Positions 7,933 to 17,000 are shown, counted from the first letter of the stretch. The stretch: 21,447 nt of DNA from CAZCYE01 sp964502775 (GCA_964502775.1 CAZCYE010000024.1:1-21447); one strand, 5' to 3'. Numbers and translations are program-made. Notes: generated by a model from the letters alone, not told the origin.

Positions 7933-9018
7933 TCAGTCTTCGGGACTGCTGATCAGCACCTGCCTGAGCACGTCGAACTGCTCGAGACACCGGCCGGAGC
8001 CGAGCACCACCGTGAAGAGCGCGTGCTCGGCCCGGTTGCAATGGACGCCGGTCTCGGCCTGGATCGCCTCGCCGAGGCCGAGCAGCAGCGAGCCGCCGCC
8101 GGCGAGCATGATCCCCCGCTCCATCACATCCGCCGCGAGCTCGGGTGGCGTCTTGTCGAGGGTCACCTTGATCGCGTCGACGATCGATGCCACCGGCTCC
8201 TCGATCGCCTCCCGGATTTCCGCCGTCGACACGGTAACGGTGCGCGGGAGCCCGGTGACGACGTCGCGGCCGCGCACGTCGGCGTAGAACTCCTCCTCCA
8301 GCGGGCTCGCGCTCGCCAGCTGGACCTTCACCTCTTCCGCGGTGCGCTCACCGAGGCCGAGCGAGTACTCGCGCTTCATGAACGCGTTGATCGCCTCGTC
8401 GAACTCGTCGCCGGCCACTCGGCTCGATTCGCTCGTGACGATCCCGCCCATCGAGATGACCGCGACCTCGGTGGTGCCACCACCGATGTCGACGATCATG
8501 TTGCCGGTGGGCTCGTGGATGGGCAGACCCGCGCCGATGGCCGCCGCCATGGGCTCCTCGATCACCAAGACCGGCTTGCGGGCGCCGGCAAACTCGGCGG
8601 CTTCCTGCACCGCCCGGCGCTCCACGCCCGTGATGCCCGACGGGATGCAGATGACCATGCGGGGCTTGGCCCAGCGGTTGCGCTGGTGAACCCGCTGGAT
8701 GAAGTAGCGGAGCATCTTCTCGCAGATGTCGAAATCGGCGATGACCCCGTCGCGCAGCGGCCGGACGGCTTCGATGTAGGCCGGGGTGCGACCCTGCATC
8801 CGCTTCGCCTCGGTCCCAACGGCGACGATCTTGTCGCTCCGGATGTCGAGCGCGACGATTGACGGCTCGTTGAGCACGACGCCCTGGCCGCGGACATACA
8901 CCACCGTGTTGGCGGTGCCGAGGTCGACCGCCATATCGCGGCCAATGACGTTGGTGTACCAGGGAGCATTCACGAGATCGGGGTCGGGCGCCCGTCGAGG
9001 GCCGCCACGAGAGGTCAC
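7933..9018 (-). CDS. mreB: Actin-like cell-shape protein MreB
   Basis: MreB polymerises under the membrane and positions wall synthesis. The 361-residue frame contains the actin-fold ATP-binding motifs: phosphate-1 MAVDLGTANTVVYV (about 29-42), phosphate-2 IVDIGGGTTEVAVISMGG, and the adenosine motif IMLAGGGSLL. Further conserved segments are VLNEPSIVAL, RPLRDGVIADFD, CIPSGITGVERRAV and SSRVAGDEFDEAI. The end (EQFDVLRQVL) is also typical. The start is uncertain. GTG 9018 adds 28 residues before the conserved Met, GTG 8975-8973 (before NAPWYTN) is a second choice, and ATG at residue 29 is probably too late. A TAGCCT box abuts GTG 9018, which would suit a later start. Confidence 0.96.
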   Translation of the reverse strand: MTSRGGPRRAPDPDLVNAPWYTNVIGRDMAVDLGTANTVVYVRGQGVVLNEPSIVALDIRSDKIVAVGTEAKRMQGRTPAYIEAVRPLRDGVIADFDICEKMLRYFIQRVHQRNRWAKPRMVICIPSGITGVERRAVQEAAEFAGARKPVLVIEEPMAAAIGAGLPIHEPTGNMIVDIGGGTTEVAVISMGGIVTSESSRVAGDEFDEAINAFMKREYSLGLGERTAEEVKVQLASASPLEEEFYADVRGRDVVTGLPRTVTVSTAEIREAIEEPVASIVDAIKVTLDKTPPELAADVMERGIMLAGGGSLLLGLGEAIQAETGVHCNRAEHALFTVVLGSGRCLEQFDVLRQVLISSPED

Positions 9019-9024
9019 AGGCTA
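9019..9024 (-). promoter_or_regulatory. Possible -10 box TAGCCT at the mreB start
   Basis: TAGCCT on the minus strand matches TAnnnT and touches the first possible mreB start codon. If it is a real -10 element, transcription would begin inside the present frame and translation would start at GTG 8975-8973. The GC background makes chance matches uncommon but not rare, and no -35 is evident. Confidence 0.25.
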
Positions 9025-9091
9025 GGCGGTCGGGGTCGCGCGGTCCAGCCGCAGCCGCCCGGAATCCCATGAGAGCACGTCGCCCGATGCA

Positions 9092-9117
9092 CCGCATCCG
9101 ATTCAACCAGGATGCGG
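9092..9117 (-). promoter_or_regulatory. 8-bp inverted repeat in the ndk-mreB gap (hairpin or operator)
   Basis: CCGCATCC at 9092-9099 and GGATGCGG at 9110-9117 are exact reverse complements with a 10-nt loop. They lie in the 130-bp gap 9019-9148 downstream of ndk and upstream of mreB. GATGC at 9086-9090 can also pair with GCATC at 9094-9098, so two mutually exclusive stems are possible. No T-run follows, so a simple intrinsic terminator is unlikely. It may be an attenuator or protein-binding site. Confidence 0.5.
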
Positions 9118-9148
9118 GGCCGAATTCGCGCCTTTCGCCGCCGTTGCG

Positions 9149-9589
9149 TCAGTCGACGTGGTGGGGAAAGAACCGCGCGATCTCGCGCTCGGCCGACTCG
9201 GCGGAATCGGATCCGTGCACGAGGTTCTCAGGGGTCCCGAGGGCGAGGTCGCCCCTGATGGTGCCGGGTGCCGCGTCGGCCGGATCCGTCGCGCCCATCG
9301 TCGTGCGCACCACCGACCAGGCGTCGGGTCCTCCGGCTACGACCATCGCCACGAGCGGGCCCCGGGTGATGAACGCAACGAGATCGTCGAAGAACGGCTT
9401 GCCCACGTGCTCGGCATAGTGCGAACGCGCCAGATCGTCGTCGATCCAGCGCATCTCCATGGCGACGATCGTGAGCCCCCGACGTTCGAGTCGCTCGACG
9501 ATCTCGCCGACCAACCCCCGCTCCACCGCGTCGGGCTTGCACAGCACGAGCGTGCGGGATCCGACTCCGCCGTCCTGGCTCGCGCTCAT
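9149..9589 (-). CDS. ndk: Nucleoside diphosphate kinase
   Basis: Ndk transfers the gamma phosphate of ATP to nucleoside diphosphates through a phosphohistidine, balancing the NTP and dNTP pools in the cytoplasm. The 146-residue protein has RTLVLCKPDAVERGLVGEI at the N-terminus and the active-site segment NLVHGSDS with catalytic H125. SAESAEREI follows and a FFP segment closes it, all family hallmarks. The length is normal. A frame open back to 9865 exists, but the added residues are an arginine-rich shadow of folC. ATG 9589 overlaps the folC stop as ATGA and starts directly before the Ndk fold, so it is chosen. The two genes are therefore translationally coupled. Confidence 0.97.
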   Translation of the reverse strand: MSASQDGGVGSRTLVLCKPDAVERGLVGEIVERLERRGLTIVAMEMRWIDDDLARSHYAEHVGKPFFDDLVAFITRGPLVAMVVAGGPDAWSVVRTTMGATDPADAAPGTIRGDLALGTPENLVHGSDSAESAEREIARFFPHHVD

Positions 9590-11007
9590 CGGCTGCACAC
9601 TATTCGGGACCCCGAGTGGAGCCCACCACCCGCGCCGGCGTGGAGGCTGGCCGCCCCGGCGTGGAGACTGGCTCGGGCGGCGCCCACGACGTACAGCGAT
9701 CCCGTCACGACAACCTGCTCGGTCACCGGAGTGCGCGCACGCGCCTGCGCCAGCGCATGCCCCACGTCGTCGACCACGGCGATCCGGTCTTGATCCAACC
9801 CCAGTGCGCGGGCCGCGGTCGCCACGTCCTCGGGCGGGCGACCCCGTGGGCTCGGCGCACGGCATGCCACCACGCCGCTCACGCCGGGAAGCCCGAGAGC
9901 GGCGAGCATCTCGAGCGGATCCTTCTCGCGTAACAGGCCCACGACGAACGTGATCGGGACGCGGGGGAACTCCTCGGCCAGCGCATCGCGCAGCGCGTGC
10001 GCACCGGCGACGTTGTGGGCACCGTCGAGCACCACGAGAGGATCCGAGCCGACCACTTCGAGTCGACCCGGCGAGGACACCCCCGCGAGCACCTCGGCCA
10101 CCAACTCGGGGGCGAGGGCGGTCCCGAGCAAGGACTCGGCGGCCACGAGCGCCAGCGCCGCGTTGTCGGCCTGGTGCGAGCCGCGCAACGACAGGAACAC
10201 GTCGCGGTGGACGCCGTACGGAGTGAAGATGTCGATGCGACGGCCGCCGGGCACAGGCGTGTTGGCATTGAGCCCGAAGTCACGATCTCGCACGAGCACC
10301 GAGGCGGCCTCGCGGGCCAGGAACGGACGCTGGATCACCGGATCCACCTCGCCGAGCACGAGGACCGAACCCGGCTTGACGATGCCCGACTTCTCGAGGG
10401 CGATGTCGTCGATGGTGGGGCCGATGTACTCCACGTGATCGAGGCTCACGTTGGTGACGACGGCGACGTGACCCTCCACCACGTTCGTGGCATCACCGGC
10501 GCCACCGAGTCCCACCTCGACCACGGCGGCGTCCACTGCGAGGTCGCCGAACCAGTGCAACGCGGCCGCAGTGAGGATCTCGAAGTAGCTCGGGATCTCG
10601 GGGAGGAACTCCTCGACTGCGGCCACGCGCTCGAGCTCGGCGGTGAGGGTGAGGTCGTCGATGGGCTCGCCGTCGTACGCCATGCGCTCGTTCACACGCT
10701 CGAGATGGGGGCTCGTGTACGAGCCGATCGCGAGACCGGTGGCCCCGAGCAGCGCGGCGGTGAGCCGCACCACCGACGTCTTGCCGTTCGTACCGGTCAC
10801 GTGGATGCTCGGGTAGTCGAGCTGAGGAGAACCCAGCAGATCGACGATGGGCCGAATGCGATCCACGGCCAGGAGGGCGCGGGGCTCGCGGGGCACACCG
10901 ACGCCAGTCTCCAGGTTGACGTGCGCGTCGAGCCACGCGCGGACGTCGGGCGAGGGAGGTTCGACGGCCGGGTTCCGCGCCGGACGACGGCTCATGTCAC
11001 GCCGCAT
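9586..11007 (-). CDS. folC: Folylpolyglutamate synthase / dihydrofolate synthase
   Basis: FolC adds glutamate to (dihydro)pteroate or folates using ATP, in the Mur-ligase fold. The 473-residue frame shows the P-loop VTGTNGKTS (70-78), SYTSPHLERVNER (96-108), NVSLDHVEYIG (187-196), LEKSGIVKPG (204-213) with the lysine that is carbamylated in this fold, and LDGAHN (327-332). The usual GG-R-x-DATN motif reads GGAGDATN (168-175), so the common Arg is replaced. The last 30 residues hold an ASLHAGA repeat. Two starts are possible: ATG 11007, inside valS, or ATG 10995, one base after the valS stop. Neither has a clear ribosome site, and the longer one is reported. Whether it is bifunctional cannot be told from sequence alone. 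Confidence 0.94.
   Translation of the reverse strand: MRRDMSRRPARNPAVEPPSPDVRAWLDAHVNLETGVGVPREPRALLAVDRIRPIVDLLGSPQLDYPSIHVTGTNGKTSVVRLTAALLGATGLAIGSYTSPHLERVNERMAYDGEPIDDLTLTAELERVAAVEEFLPEIPSYFEILTAAALHWFGDLAVDAAVVEVGLGGAGDATNVVEGHVAVVTNVSLDHVEYIGPTIDDIALEKSGIVKPGSVLVLGEVDPVIQRPFLAREAASVLVRDRDFGLNANTPVPGGRRIDIFTPYGVHRDVFLSLRGSHQADNAALALVAAESLLGTALAPELVAEVLAGVSSPGRLEVVGSDPLVVLDGAHNVAGAHALRDALAEEFPRVPITFVVGLLREKDPLEMLAALGLPGVSGVVACRAPSPRGRPPEDVATAARALGLDQDRIAVVDDVGHALAQARARTPVTEQVVVTGSLYVVGAARASLHAGAASLHAGAGGGLHSGSRIVCSR
9635..9672. repeat. Near-perfect 17-bp repeat (21-bp period) in the folC tail
   Basis: CCGGCGTGGAGGCTGGC at 9635-9651 recurs at 9656-9672 with one change (G to A). On the coding strand it gives two seven-residue units ASLHAGA at the extreme FolC C-terminus, followed by a weaker GGLHSGS. 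The repeat is in frame and lies beyond the catalytic fold. Confidence 0.8.
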
Positions 11008-13558
11008 CCGATTCGGCGAGGGTGACGTGGACGGCGAACGACGAAGCCTCCACGAGTCGCGGCGCGCCGGTCACGTTCCCGGCGAGACACACGTCGGCGA
11101 GGCCGGCATCCAACGCCCGCAGCCGGTCGGGCGTGTCGTGCACCTCGAGGAACGCCACTGGAGCGCGCATCGACCGTTGCGCGGTCGTCTTGGCCTTGCG
11201 CACCTCGCCGAGCACCGCCGCCGCGAGCTCGTACACGGTGGGATCACCACCGCGGGCGGGCTGATCGAGCTCCCCCACCGCGGGCCACCCCGTCCGATGG
11301 ATCGACCCCGGCTGGGACCACGACCACACCTCCTCGGTGACGAAGGGAAGGTGAGGGGCGAACAGGCGGAGCAGCGTGGCCAGCGCGAGCGCCAGCGTGG
11401 CCCGAGTGGAGTCGGCGCCGCCCTCGGGCCCGGCACCGTAGGCCCGCTGCTTCACGAGCTCCACGTAGTCGTCGCAGAAGCCCCAGAAGAAGCGCTCCGT
11501 CTGCTCGAGGGCCCGGGCATAGTCGTAGGCGTCGAACGATGCGCTCGCGTCGGCGACCAGGACTCGTAGGTGACCCAGCAGCGAGCGATCGAGCGGTGCT
11601 CGCACGTGCTCGGCATCGGGCTCGTCGGCACCGATCGCGCCGAGCACGAACTTCGAGGCGTTCAACAGCTTGATGGCGAGGCGGCGTCCGACCTTCATCT
11701 GCCCGTAGTCGACCGCGGTGTCCACGCCCGGCCGGCCGTTGAGGGCCCAGTACCGCAGGGCGTCGGGCCCGTACTGCTCCACGAGCGGCATCGGCGTGAC
11801 CACGTTGCCGAGGGACTTGGACATCTTCTTACGGTCGGGATCGAGCACCCATCCGTTAATCGTGGTGTCGCGCCACGGGAGGACTCCGTGCTCGAAGTGC
11901 GCGCGCACCACCGTGGCGAAGAGCCACGTACGGATGATCTCCGGGCCCTGGGGGCGCAGATCCATGGGGAACGTACGCGTGAACAGGTCAGGGTCGTCCT
12001 CCCACCCGCACGCGATCTGCGGGGTGAGCGACGACGTCGCCCAGGTGTCCATGATGTCGGGATCGCCCACGAAGCCCCCGGGCTTGCCGCGCTGGGTGGC
12101 GGTGCAGCCGTCGGGCACGTCGCTCGAAGGATCCACGGGAAGACGCGCCTCGTCGGGCAACAGCGGGTGCTCGTAGTCGGCGACGCCGTTGTCGTCGAGG
12201 CGGTACCAGACCGGGAAGGGCACGCCGAAGAAGCGCTGCCGGCTGACAAGCCAGTCTCCGTTGAGGCCCTCGACCCAGCTCTCGTAGCGCGCGCGCATGT
12301 ACGGCGGGTGCCAACGCAGCTCACGGCCGCGCTCGAGCAGCTCCGCACGCAACGCCACGTCGCGCCCGCCGTTACGGATGTACCACTGGCGCGTCGTGAC
12401 GATCTCCAGGGGCCGGTCACCCTTCTCGTAGAACTTCACGTCGTGGGTGACGGCGCGGGGCTCGCCCACGAGCGCTCCGGTGGCGCGCAGCAGCTCGACG
12501 ATCCGCTCGCGGGCCTGCTTGATGGTCTTGCCCGCCAACTCGGCGAACGCGCCCACCGCCTCGGGCTCCCAGTGCGACACCGGTGGAGTGCCGTGGATGC
12601 GGCCGTCCCAACCGACCACGGGTCGCGCCGGGAGCTCGAGCTCGCGCCACCAGATGACGTCGGTCAGATCCCCGAACGTGCAGATCATCGCGATGCCCGA
12701 GCCCTTGTCGGGATCGGCCAGGTGGTGGGCCCGCACTGGGACCCGCTCCCCGAACAGCGGGGTGAGGACCTCGGAGTCGAACAGGGGCCGGTAGCGCTCG
12801 TCGTCGGGATGGGCCACCAGGGCCACGCACGCCGGGATCAGCTCGGGGCGGGTGGTCTCGATGATCACGTCGCCGTCGCCGTCGGCCTTGGCGAACCGAA
12901 CCGCGTGGTACGCGCCGGGCACGGCCCGGTCCTCGAGCTCGGCCTGGGCCACCGCGGTGCGAAAGTCGACGTCCCACAGCGTGGGCGCCTCCGCGGCGTA
13001 CACCTCGCCTCGAGCCAGGTTGCGCAGGAACGCCCGTTGCGAGCTACGACGGGCCGACGCCCCGACGGTCGTGTAGGTCAGCGACCAATCGACCGAGAGT
13101 CCGAGATTGCGCCACAGCTCCTCGAACTTCTGCTCGTCTTCCACCACGAGGCGCTCGCACAGCTCCACGAAGTTCGGGCGGGAGACGGGCATGGGGTTCT
13201 TGGCCGGTTTGGTGGGCGGCTCGAAGTCGGGGTCGTAGGCCAGCGTCGGATCGCACCGGACGCCGAAGTAGCCCTGCACGCGCCGCTCGGTGGGCAGGCC
13301 GTTGTCGTCCCAGCCCATCGGGTAGAAGAGCTCGCGCCCCTGCATGCGGCGGTGGCGCGCGATGGCGTCGGTCTGGACGTAGCCGAACACCGAGCCCATG
13401 TGCAGTGAGCCGCTGACGGTGGGCGGCGGCGTGTCGATCGAGTAGATCTCGGCTCGACCCTTGGAGCGATCGAAGCGATAGGTGCCGTCCGCCTCCCAAC
13501 GTGCCGACCACTTCTCCTGGAGCCCATCCAGGGTCGGCTTGTCGGGCACCTCCACCAT
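10997..13558 (-). CDS. valS: Valyl-tRNA synthetase, archaeal-like type
   Basis: ValS charges tRNA-Val and hydrolyses mischarged Thr-tRNA. The 853-residue class I synthetase has the HIGH-equivalent SLHMGS (51-56), the KMSKS loop (578-582), an editing (CP1) domain with WDVDFRTAVAQAELED (195-210) and ETTRPE (234-239), and an anticodon-binding region after about residue 620. The block YPMGWDDNGLPTERRVQ (79-95) and the lack of a long C-terminal coiled coil mark the archaeal-like ValS type known from some actinobacteria and from Rickettsia, rather than the usual bacterial form. The start is ATG 13558-13556. A TAGACT box ends six bases before it, so the mRNA may be leaderless. folC follows at once, overlapping or one base away. 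Confidence 0.95.
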   Translation of the reverse strand: MVEVPDKPTLDGLQEKWSARWEADGTYRFDRSKGRAEIYSIDTPPPTVSGSLHMGSVFGYVQTDAIARHRRMQGRELFYPMGWDDNGLPTERRVQGYFGVRCDPTLAYDPDFEPPTKPAKNPMPVSRPNFVELCERLVVEDEQKFEELWRNLGLSVDWSLTYTTVGASARRSSQRAFLRNLARGEVYAAEAPTLWDVDFRTAVAQAELEDRAVPGAYHAVRFAKADGDGDVIIETTRPELIPACVALVAHPDDERYRPLFDSEVLTPLFGERVPVRAHHLADPDKGSGIAMICTFGDLTDVIWWRELELPARPVVGWDGRIHGTPPVSHWEPEAVGAFAELAGKTIKQARERIVELLRATGALVGEPRAVTHDVKFYEKGDRPLEIVTTRQWYIRNGGRDVALRAELLERGRELRWHPPYMRARYESWVEGLNGDWLVSRQRFFGVPFPVWYRLDDNGVADYEHPLLPDEARLPVDPSSDVPDGCTATQRGKPGGFVGDPDIMDTWATSSLTPQIACGWEDDPDLFTRTFPMDLRPQGPEIIRTWLFATVVRAHFEHGVLPWRDTTINGWVLDPDRKKMSKSLGNVVTPMPLVEQYGPDALRYWALNGRPGVDTAVDYGQMKVGRRLAIKLLNASKFVLGAIGADEPDAEHVRAPLDRSLLGHLRVLVADASASFDAYDYARALEQTERFFWGFCDDYVELVKQRAYGAGPEGGADSTRATLALALATLLRLFAPHLPFVTEEVWSWSQPGSIHRTGWPAVGELDQPARGGDPTVYELAAAVLGEVRKAKTTAQRSMRAPVAFLEVHDTPDRLRALDAGLADVCLAGNVTGAPRLVEASSFAVHVTLAESDAA

Positions 13559-13564
13559 CCGCCG

Positions 13565-13570
13565 AGTCTA
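13565..13570 (-). promoter_or_regulatory. -10 box TAGACT placed for a leaderless valS transcript
   Basis: TAGACT on the minus strand ends exactly six bases before ATG 13558. That is the -10 to start distance expected when transcription begins at the A of the start codon. The six bases between (CGGCGG) are not a good ribosome site. A hairpin lies just upstream at 13587-13608, so one unit may end and another begin here. Confidence 0.45.
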
Positions 13571-13586
13571 GAAACTGTTCGACCAT

Positions 13587-13608
13587 CTGCCGCCCCTGTG
13601 GGGGGCAG
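13587..13608 (-). terminator. GC-rich hairpin between clpX and valS (possible terminator)
   Basis: CTGCC and CCCC (one bulged base at 13592 between them) pair with GGGG and GGCAG around a three-base loop, giving nine base pairs in the 64-bp gap after clpX. No long T-run follows on the minus strand, only TTT within the next 20 bases. Actinobacterial terminators often lack a strong U-tract, so termination or partial read-through is plausible but unproven. Confidence 0.4.
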
Positions 13609-13622
13609 GTGATCACGCGGGG

Positions 13623-14876
<1,254 letters not shown>

Positions 14877-14901
14877 GTCGTCCTCCCTGTCTCCGGGCCA
14901 T

Positions 14902-15546
14902 TCAGCTCACACCGGCAGCAGCCGCCACCGACGCGAGCTCGCGGTTGGTGATCACCTCGTCGATGATGCCGTACTCACGCGCCTCGGGCGCGCTCATGAT
15001 GAAATCGCGGTCGGTGTCGTGGGCAACCTTCTCGACCGTCTGCCCCGTGTGGTGCGCGAGGATCTCGTCGAGGAGCTCGCGCATGCGGATGATCTCTTTG
15101 GCCTGGATCTCGATATCGACGGCCTGGCCGGACACACCGCCGTGAGGCTGGTGAATCAGGATGCGAGCGTGCGGGAGGGCAAACCGCTTGCCCTTCGAGC
15201 CCGCGGCCAGCAACACCGCGGCCGCGGACGCCGCCTGGCCCACGCAGATCGTCTGCACGGCAGGCTTGATGTAATGCATGGTGTCGTAGATCGCGAACAG
15301 CGCGGTGATCTCGCCACCGGGAGAGTTGATGTACACGGAGATGTCCTTGTCGGGGTCTTCGCTCTCGAGATGGAGAAGCTGGGCGATCATGAGATTGGAC
15401 ACCGTGTCGTCGATCGGCGTTCCGAGGAAGATGATCCTCTCCTTGAGCAACCGAGAGTAGATGTCGAACGCCCGCTCGCCGCGGTTCGTCTGCTCGATGA
15501 CCGTGGGCACCAGATAGCTCTGGTACCGGTGATCCGATGCGCTCAC
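14902..15546 (-). CDS. clpP: Clp protease catalytic subunit ClpP (ClpP2-like active-site segment)
   Basis: This encodes the serine peptidase of the ClpXP machine, 214 residues. The catalytic triad is S107 in GQAASAAA, H132 in LIHQPHGG and D181 in DTDRDF, with the same spacing as in Bacillus subtilis ClpP (98/123/172). The oxyanion segment YINSPGGEIT is at 72-81. The residues after the catalytic Ser (AAAVLLAAG) resemble mycobacterial ClpP2, while LPHARILIHQP resembles ClpP1. Only one clpP is present at this locus, although many actinobacteria carry two in tandem. GTG 15546 overlaps the tig stop as GTGA, and GGAGGAGCAGGA stands just before it. Confidence 0.96.
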   Translation of the reverse strand: MSASDHRYQSYLVPTVIEQTNRGERAFDIYSRLLKERIIFLGTPIDDTVSNLMIAQLLHLESEDPDKDISVYINSPGGEITALFAIYDTMHYIKPAVQTICVGQAASAAAVLLAAGSKGKRFALPHARILIHQPHGGVSGQAVDIEIQAKEIIRMRELLDEILAHHTGQTVEKVAHDTDRDFIMSAPEAREYGIIDEVITNRELASVAAAAGVS

Positions 15547-16982
15547 TCCTGCTCCTCCGGGGGGTCGGTTAGCGGGTGTGTCGATGGTGTGTCGGGATGT
15601 GGCTCGGCTTCGCCACCCTGCTCTTCGGCGGCTACGAGGTCGGCTGCGGTCTGGCCCGTCGGTAGTGCGAGGTCCACGGCGTGCCCGGACTCATCGACGA
15701 CCGTGGCTCGATCGACGAGGAGCTTCAGGGCCTTGCTACGAACGATGTCAGAGCGTACCGCCTCGATCGCGCCCCTCCGTTCGAAGTCCGAGCGGATCTT
15801 CGAAGCCTTCTCGCCCATCCGCTCGGCCAGCCGGTCGACCTCGGTGTCGAGGTCGTCGTCGGTCGCCTCGAGCCCTTCGGCCGCCGCCACCGCGCGCAGA
15901 GCGAGGTCTGCCCGAACCGACGCGGATGCGGCATCGCGCAAGCCCACCATGAGGTGCTCCTCGGTCTGCCCGGTCGCTTCGAGGTACTGGGGAACCGTCA
16001 TGCCCTGGTGCTCGAGCCGGTGGACGAAGTCGTGCAACCGGTGCCTCATCTCCTCATTGACGAGGGCCTCGGGCAGCTCGATCTCGACCAGGCCGGCGAC
16101 GGACTCGAGCACCTTCTCGCGCACCGCCATCTGGGCCTGCACCGTCCCCACGAGCTCGAGGCGCGACCGGGCGTCATCCCGCAACGCGTCGATGGTGTCG
16201 AACTCGCTCACCTCCGACGCCCACTCGTCGCTGGGATCGGGCAGCACCTTGCGCTTGGCTCCCTTCACGAGCACCTGGAACGCGACCTCCTGACCGGCCC
16301 GCTCCGCGAAGCGCTCGGGCAGCACGTCGTTGAACTTCAAGATGTCACCGGCGCGCTTGCCCGCGAGCTCCTCGTCGAGCTTGCCCACCACGATCCCCGA
16401 GCCGAGCTCGTAGAGGAAGTCGCTGGCGCTCAGGCCGTCGATGACCTCGTCGTGCACGTAGCCCTTGATGTCGATCTCGGCGAAGTCGCCGGTGGCCAGG
16501 GGCGCGGTCTTCTCCTCGAGGTCCGCGAAGCGCTCGCGCAGGTGATCGATCTGCGCGTCGATCGCCTCGTCGGTGACCTCGGGGCTCGAGATCTCGACCC
16601 GCAGCCCGTCGTAGCCCTTGAGGGTCACGACCGGCCGCACCTCCACCACCGCATCGAACGTGACGTCGCCGTCGTGCTCGCCGGCGGTGATGTCGATCTC
16701 GGGCGAGGCGATCACATCGATGTGCTCGGCCTCCACCGCCCGGGCGTAGTACTCGGGCAGGGCGTCACGCAGCGCTTGCTCCCGGGCGGTCTCGGTGCCG
16801 AGCCTGGCCTCGAGCAAGCGACGCGGCACCTTGCCCGGCCGAAATCCGGGCACGCGCACGTCACGCGCCAACTTGGCGAAGGCGGCGTCGATGGCCTGCT
16901 CGAAGTCCGCCGCGGGCACCTCGACACGAAGCCGCACCTTGTTTCCCTCGAGCGGCTGGACCGACGTGGAGAGGGGCGACAT
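15543..16982 (-). CDS. tig: Trigger factor (ribosome-associated chaperone, prolyl isomerase)
   Basis: Trigger factor binds the ribosome exit and shields nascent chains. From ATG 16982 it has 479 residues, close to the family size. The ribosome-binding signature GFRPGKVP is at 46-53. An FKBP-like PPIase domain follows at about 160-245 (GDFAEIDIKGYV, ELGSGIVVGKLDEEL, GAKRKVLPDP), then the helical C-terminal domain. The tail is acidic and Pro/Thr-rich (about 30 residues ending PPEEQE). The reading frame stays open to 17267, but the extra residues are Ser/Thr/Arg-rich and run antisense into the divergent antiporter gene, so ATG 16982 is preferred. A TATCCT box ends 12 bases upstream and no clear ribosome site is visible. 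clpP overlaps its stop, coupling the folding and degradation functions. Confidence 0.95.
   Translation of the reverse strand: MSPLSTSVQPLEGNKVRLRVEVPAADFEQAIDAAFAKLARDVRVPGFRPGKVPRRLLEARLGTETAREQALRDALPEYYARAVEAEHIDVIASPEIDITAGEHDGDVTFDAVVEVRPVVTLKGYDGLRVEISSPEVTDEAIDAQIDHLRERFADLEEKTAPLATGDFAEIDIKGYVHDEVIDGLSASDFLYELGSGIVVGKLDEELAGKRAGDILKFNDVLPERFAERAGQEVAFQVLVKGAKRKVLPDPSDEWASEVSEFDTIDALRDDARSRLELVGTVQAQMAVREKVLESVAGLVEIELPEALVNEEMRHRLHDFVHRLEHQGMTVPQYLEATGQTEEHLMVGLRDAASASVRADLALRAVAAAEGLEATDDDLDTEVDRLAERMGEKASKIRSDFERRGAIEAVRSDIVRSKALKLLVDRATVVDESGHAVDLALPTGQTAADLVAAEEQGGEAEPHPDTPSTHPLTDPPEEQE
15547..15560 (-). promoter_or_regulatory. Strong ribosome binding site for clpP inside the tig 3' end
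   Basis: GGAGGAGCAGGA is directly upstream of GTG 15546, inside the last tig codons (PEEQE), and it fixes the clpP start. Two GGA-rich registers are available, so spacing to the start is flexible. Confidence 0.7.
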
Positions 16983-16994
16983 AGAGAGAGGGGC

Positions 16995-17000
16995 AGGATA
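16995..17000 (-). promoter_or_regulatory. Possible -10 box TATCCT for tig
   Basis: TATCCT on the minus strand fits TAnnnT and ends 12 bases before the tig ATG, in the 94-bp divergent gap 16983-17076. This predicts a leader of about five bases. The hexamer at 17-bp spacing (GAAGGG) does not resemble a -35. Confidence 0.35.

Noticed and set aside
11570..13408. 612-codon plus-strand frame opposite valS
   Set aside because: It is a shadow of valS with no motifs, and the opposite strand has clear HIGH/KMSKS motifs.
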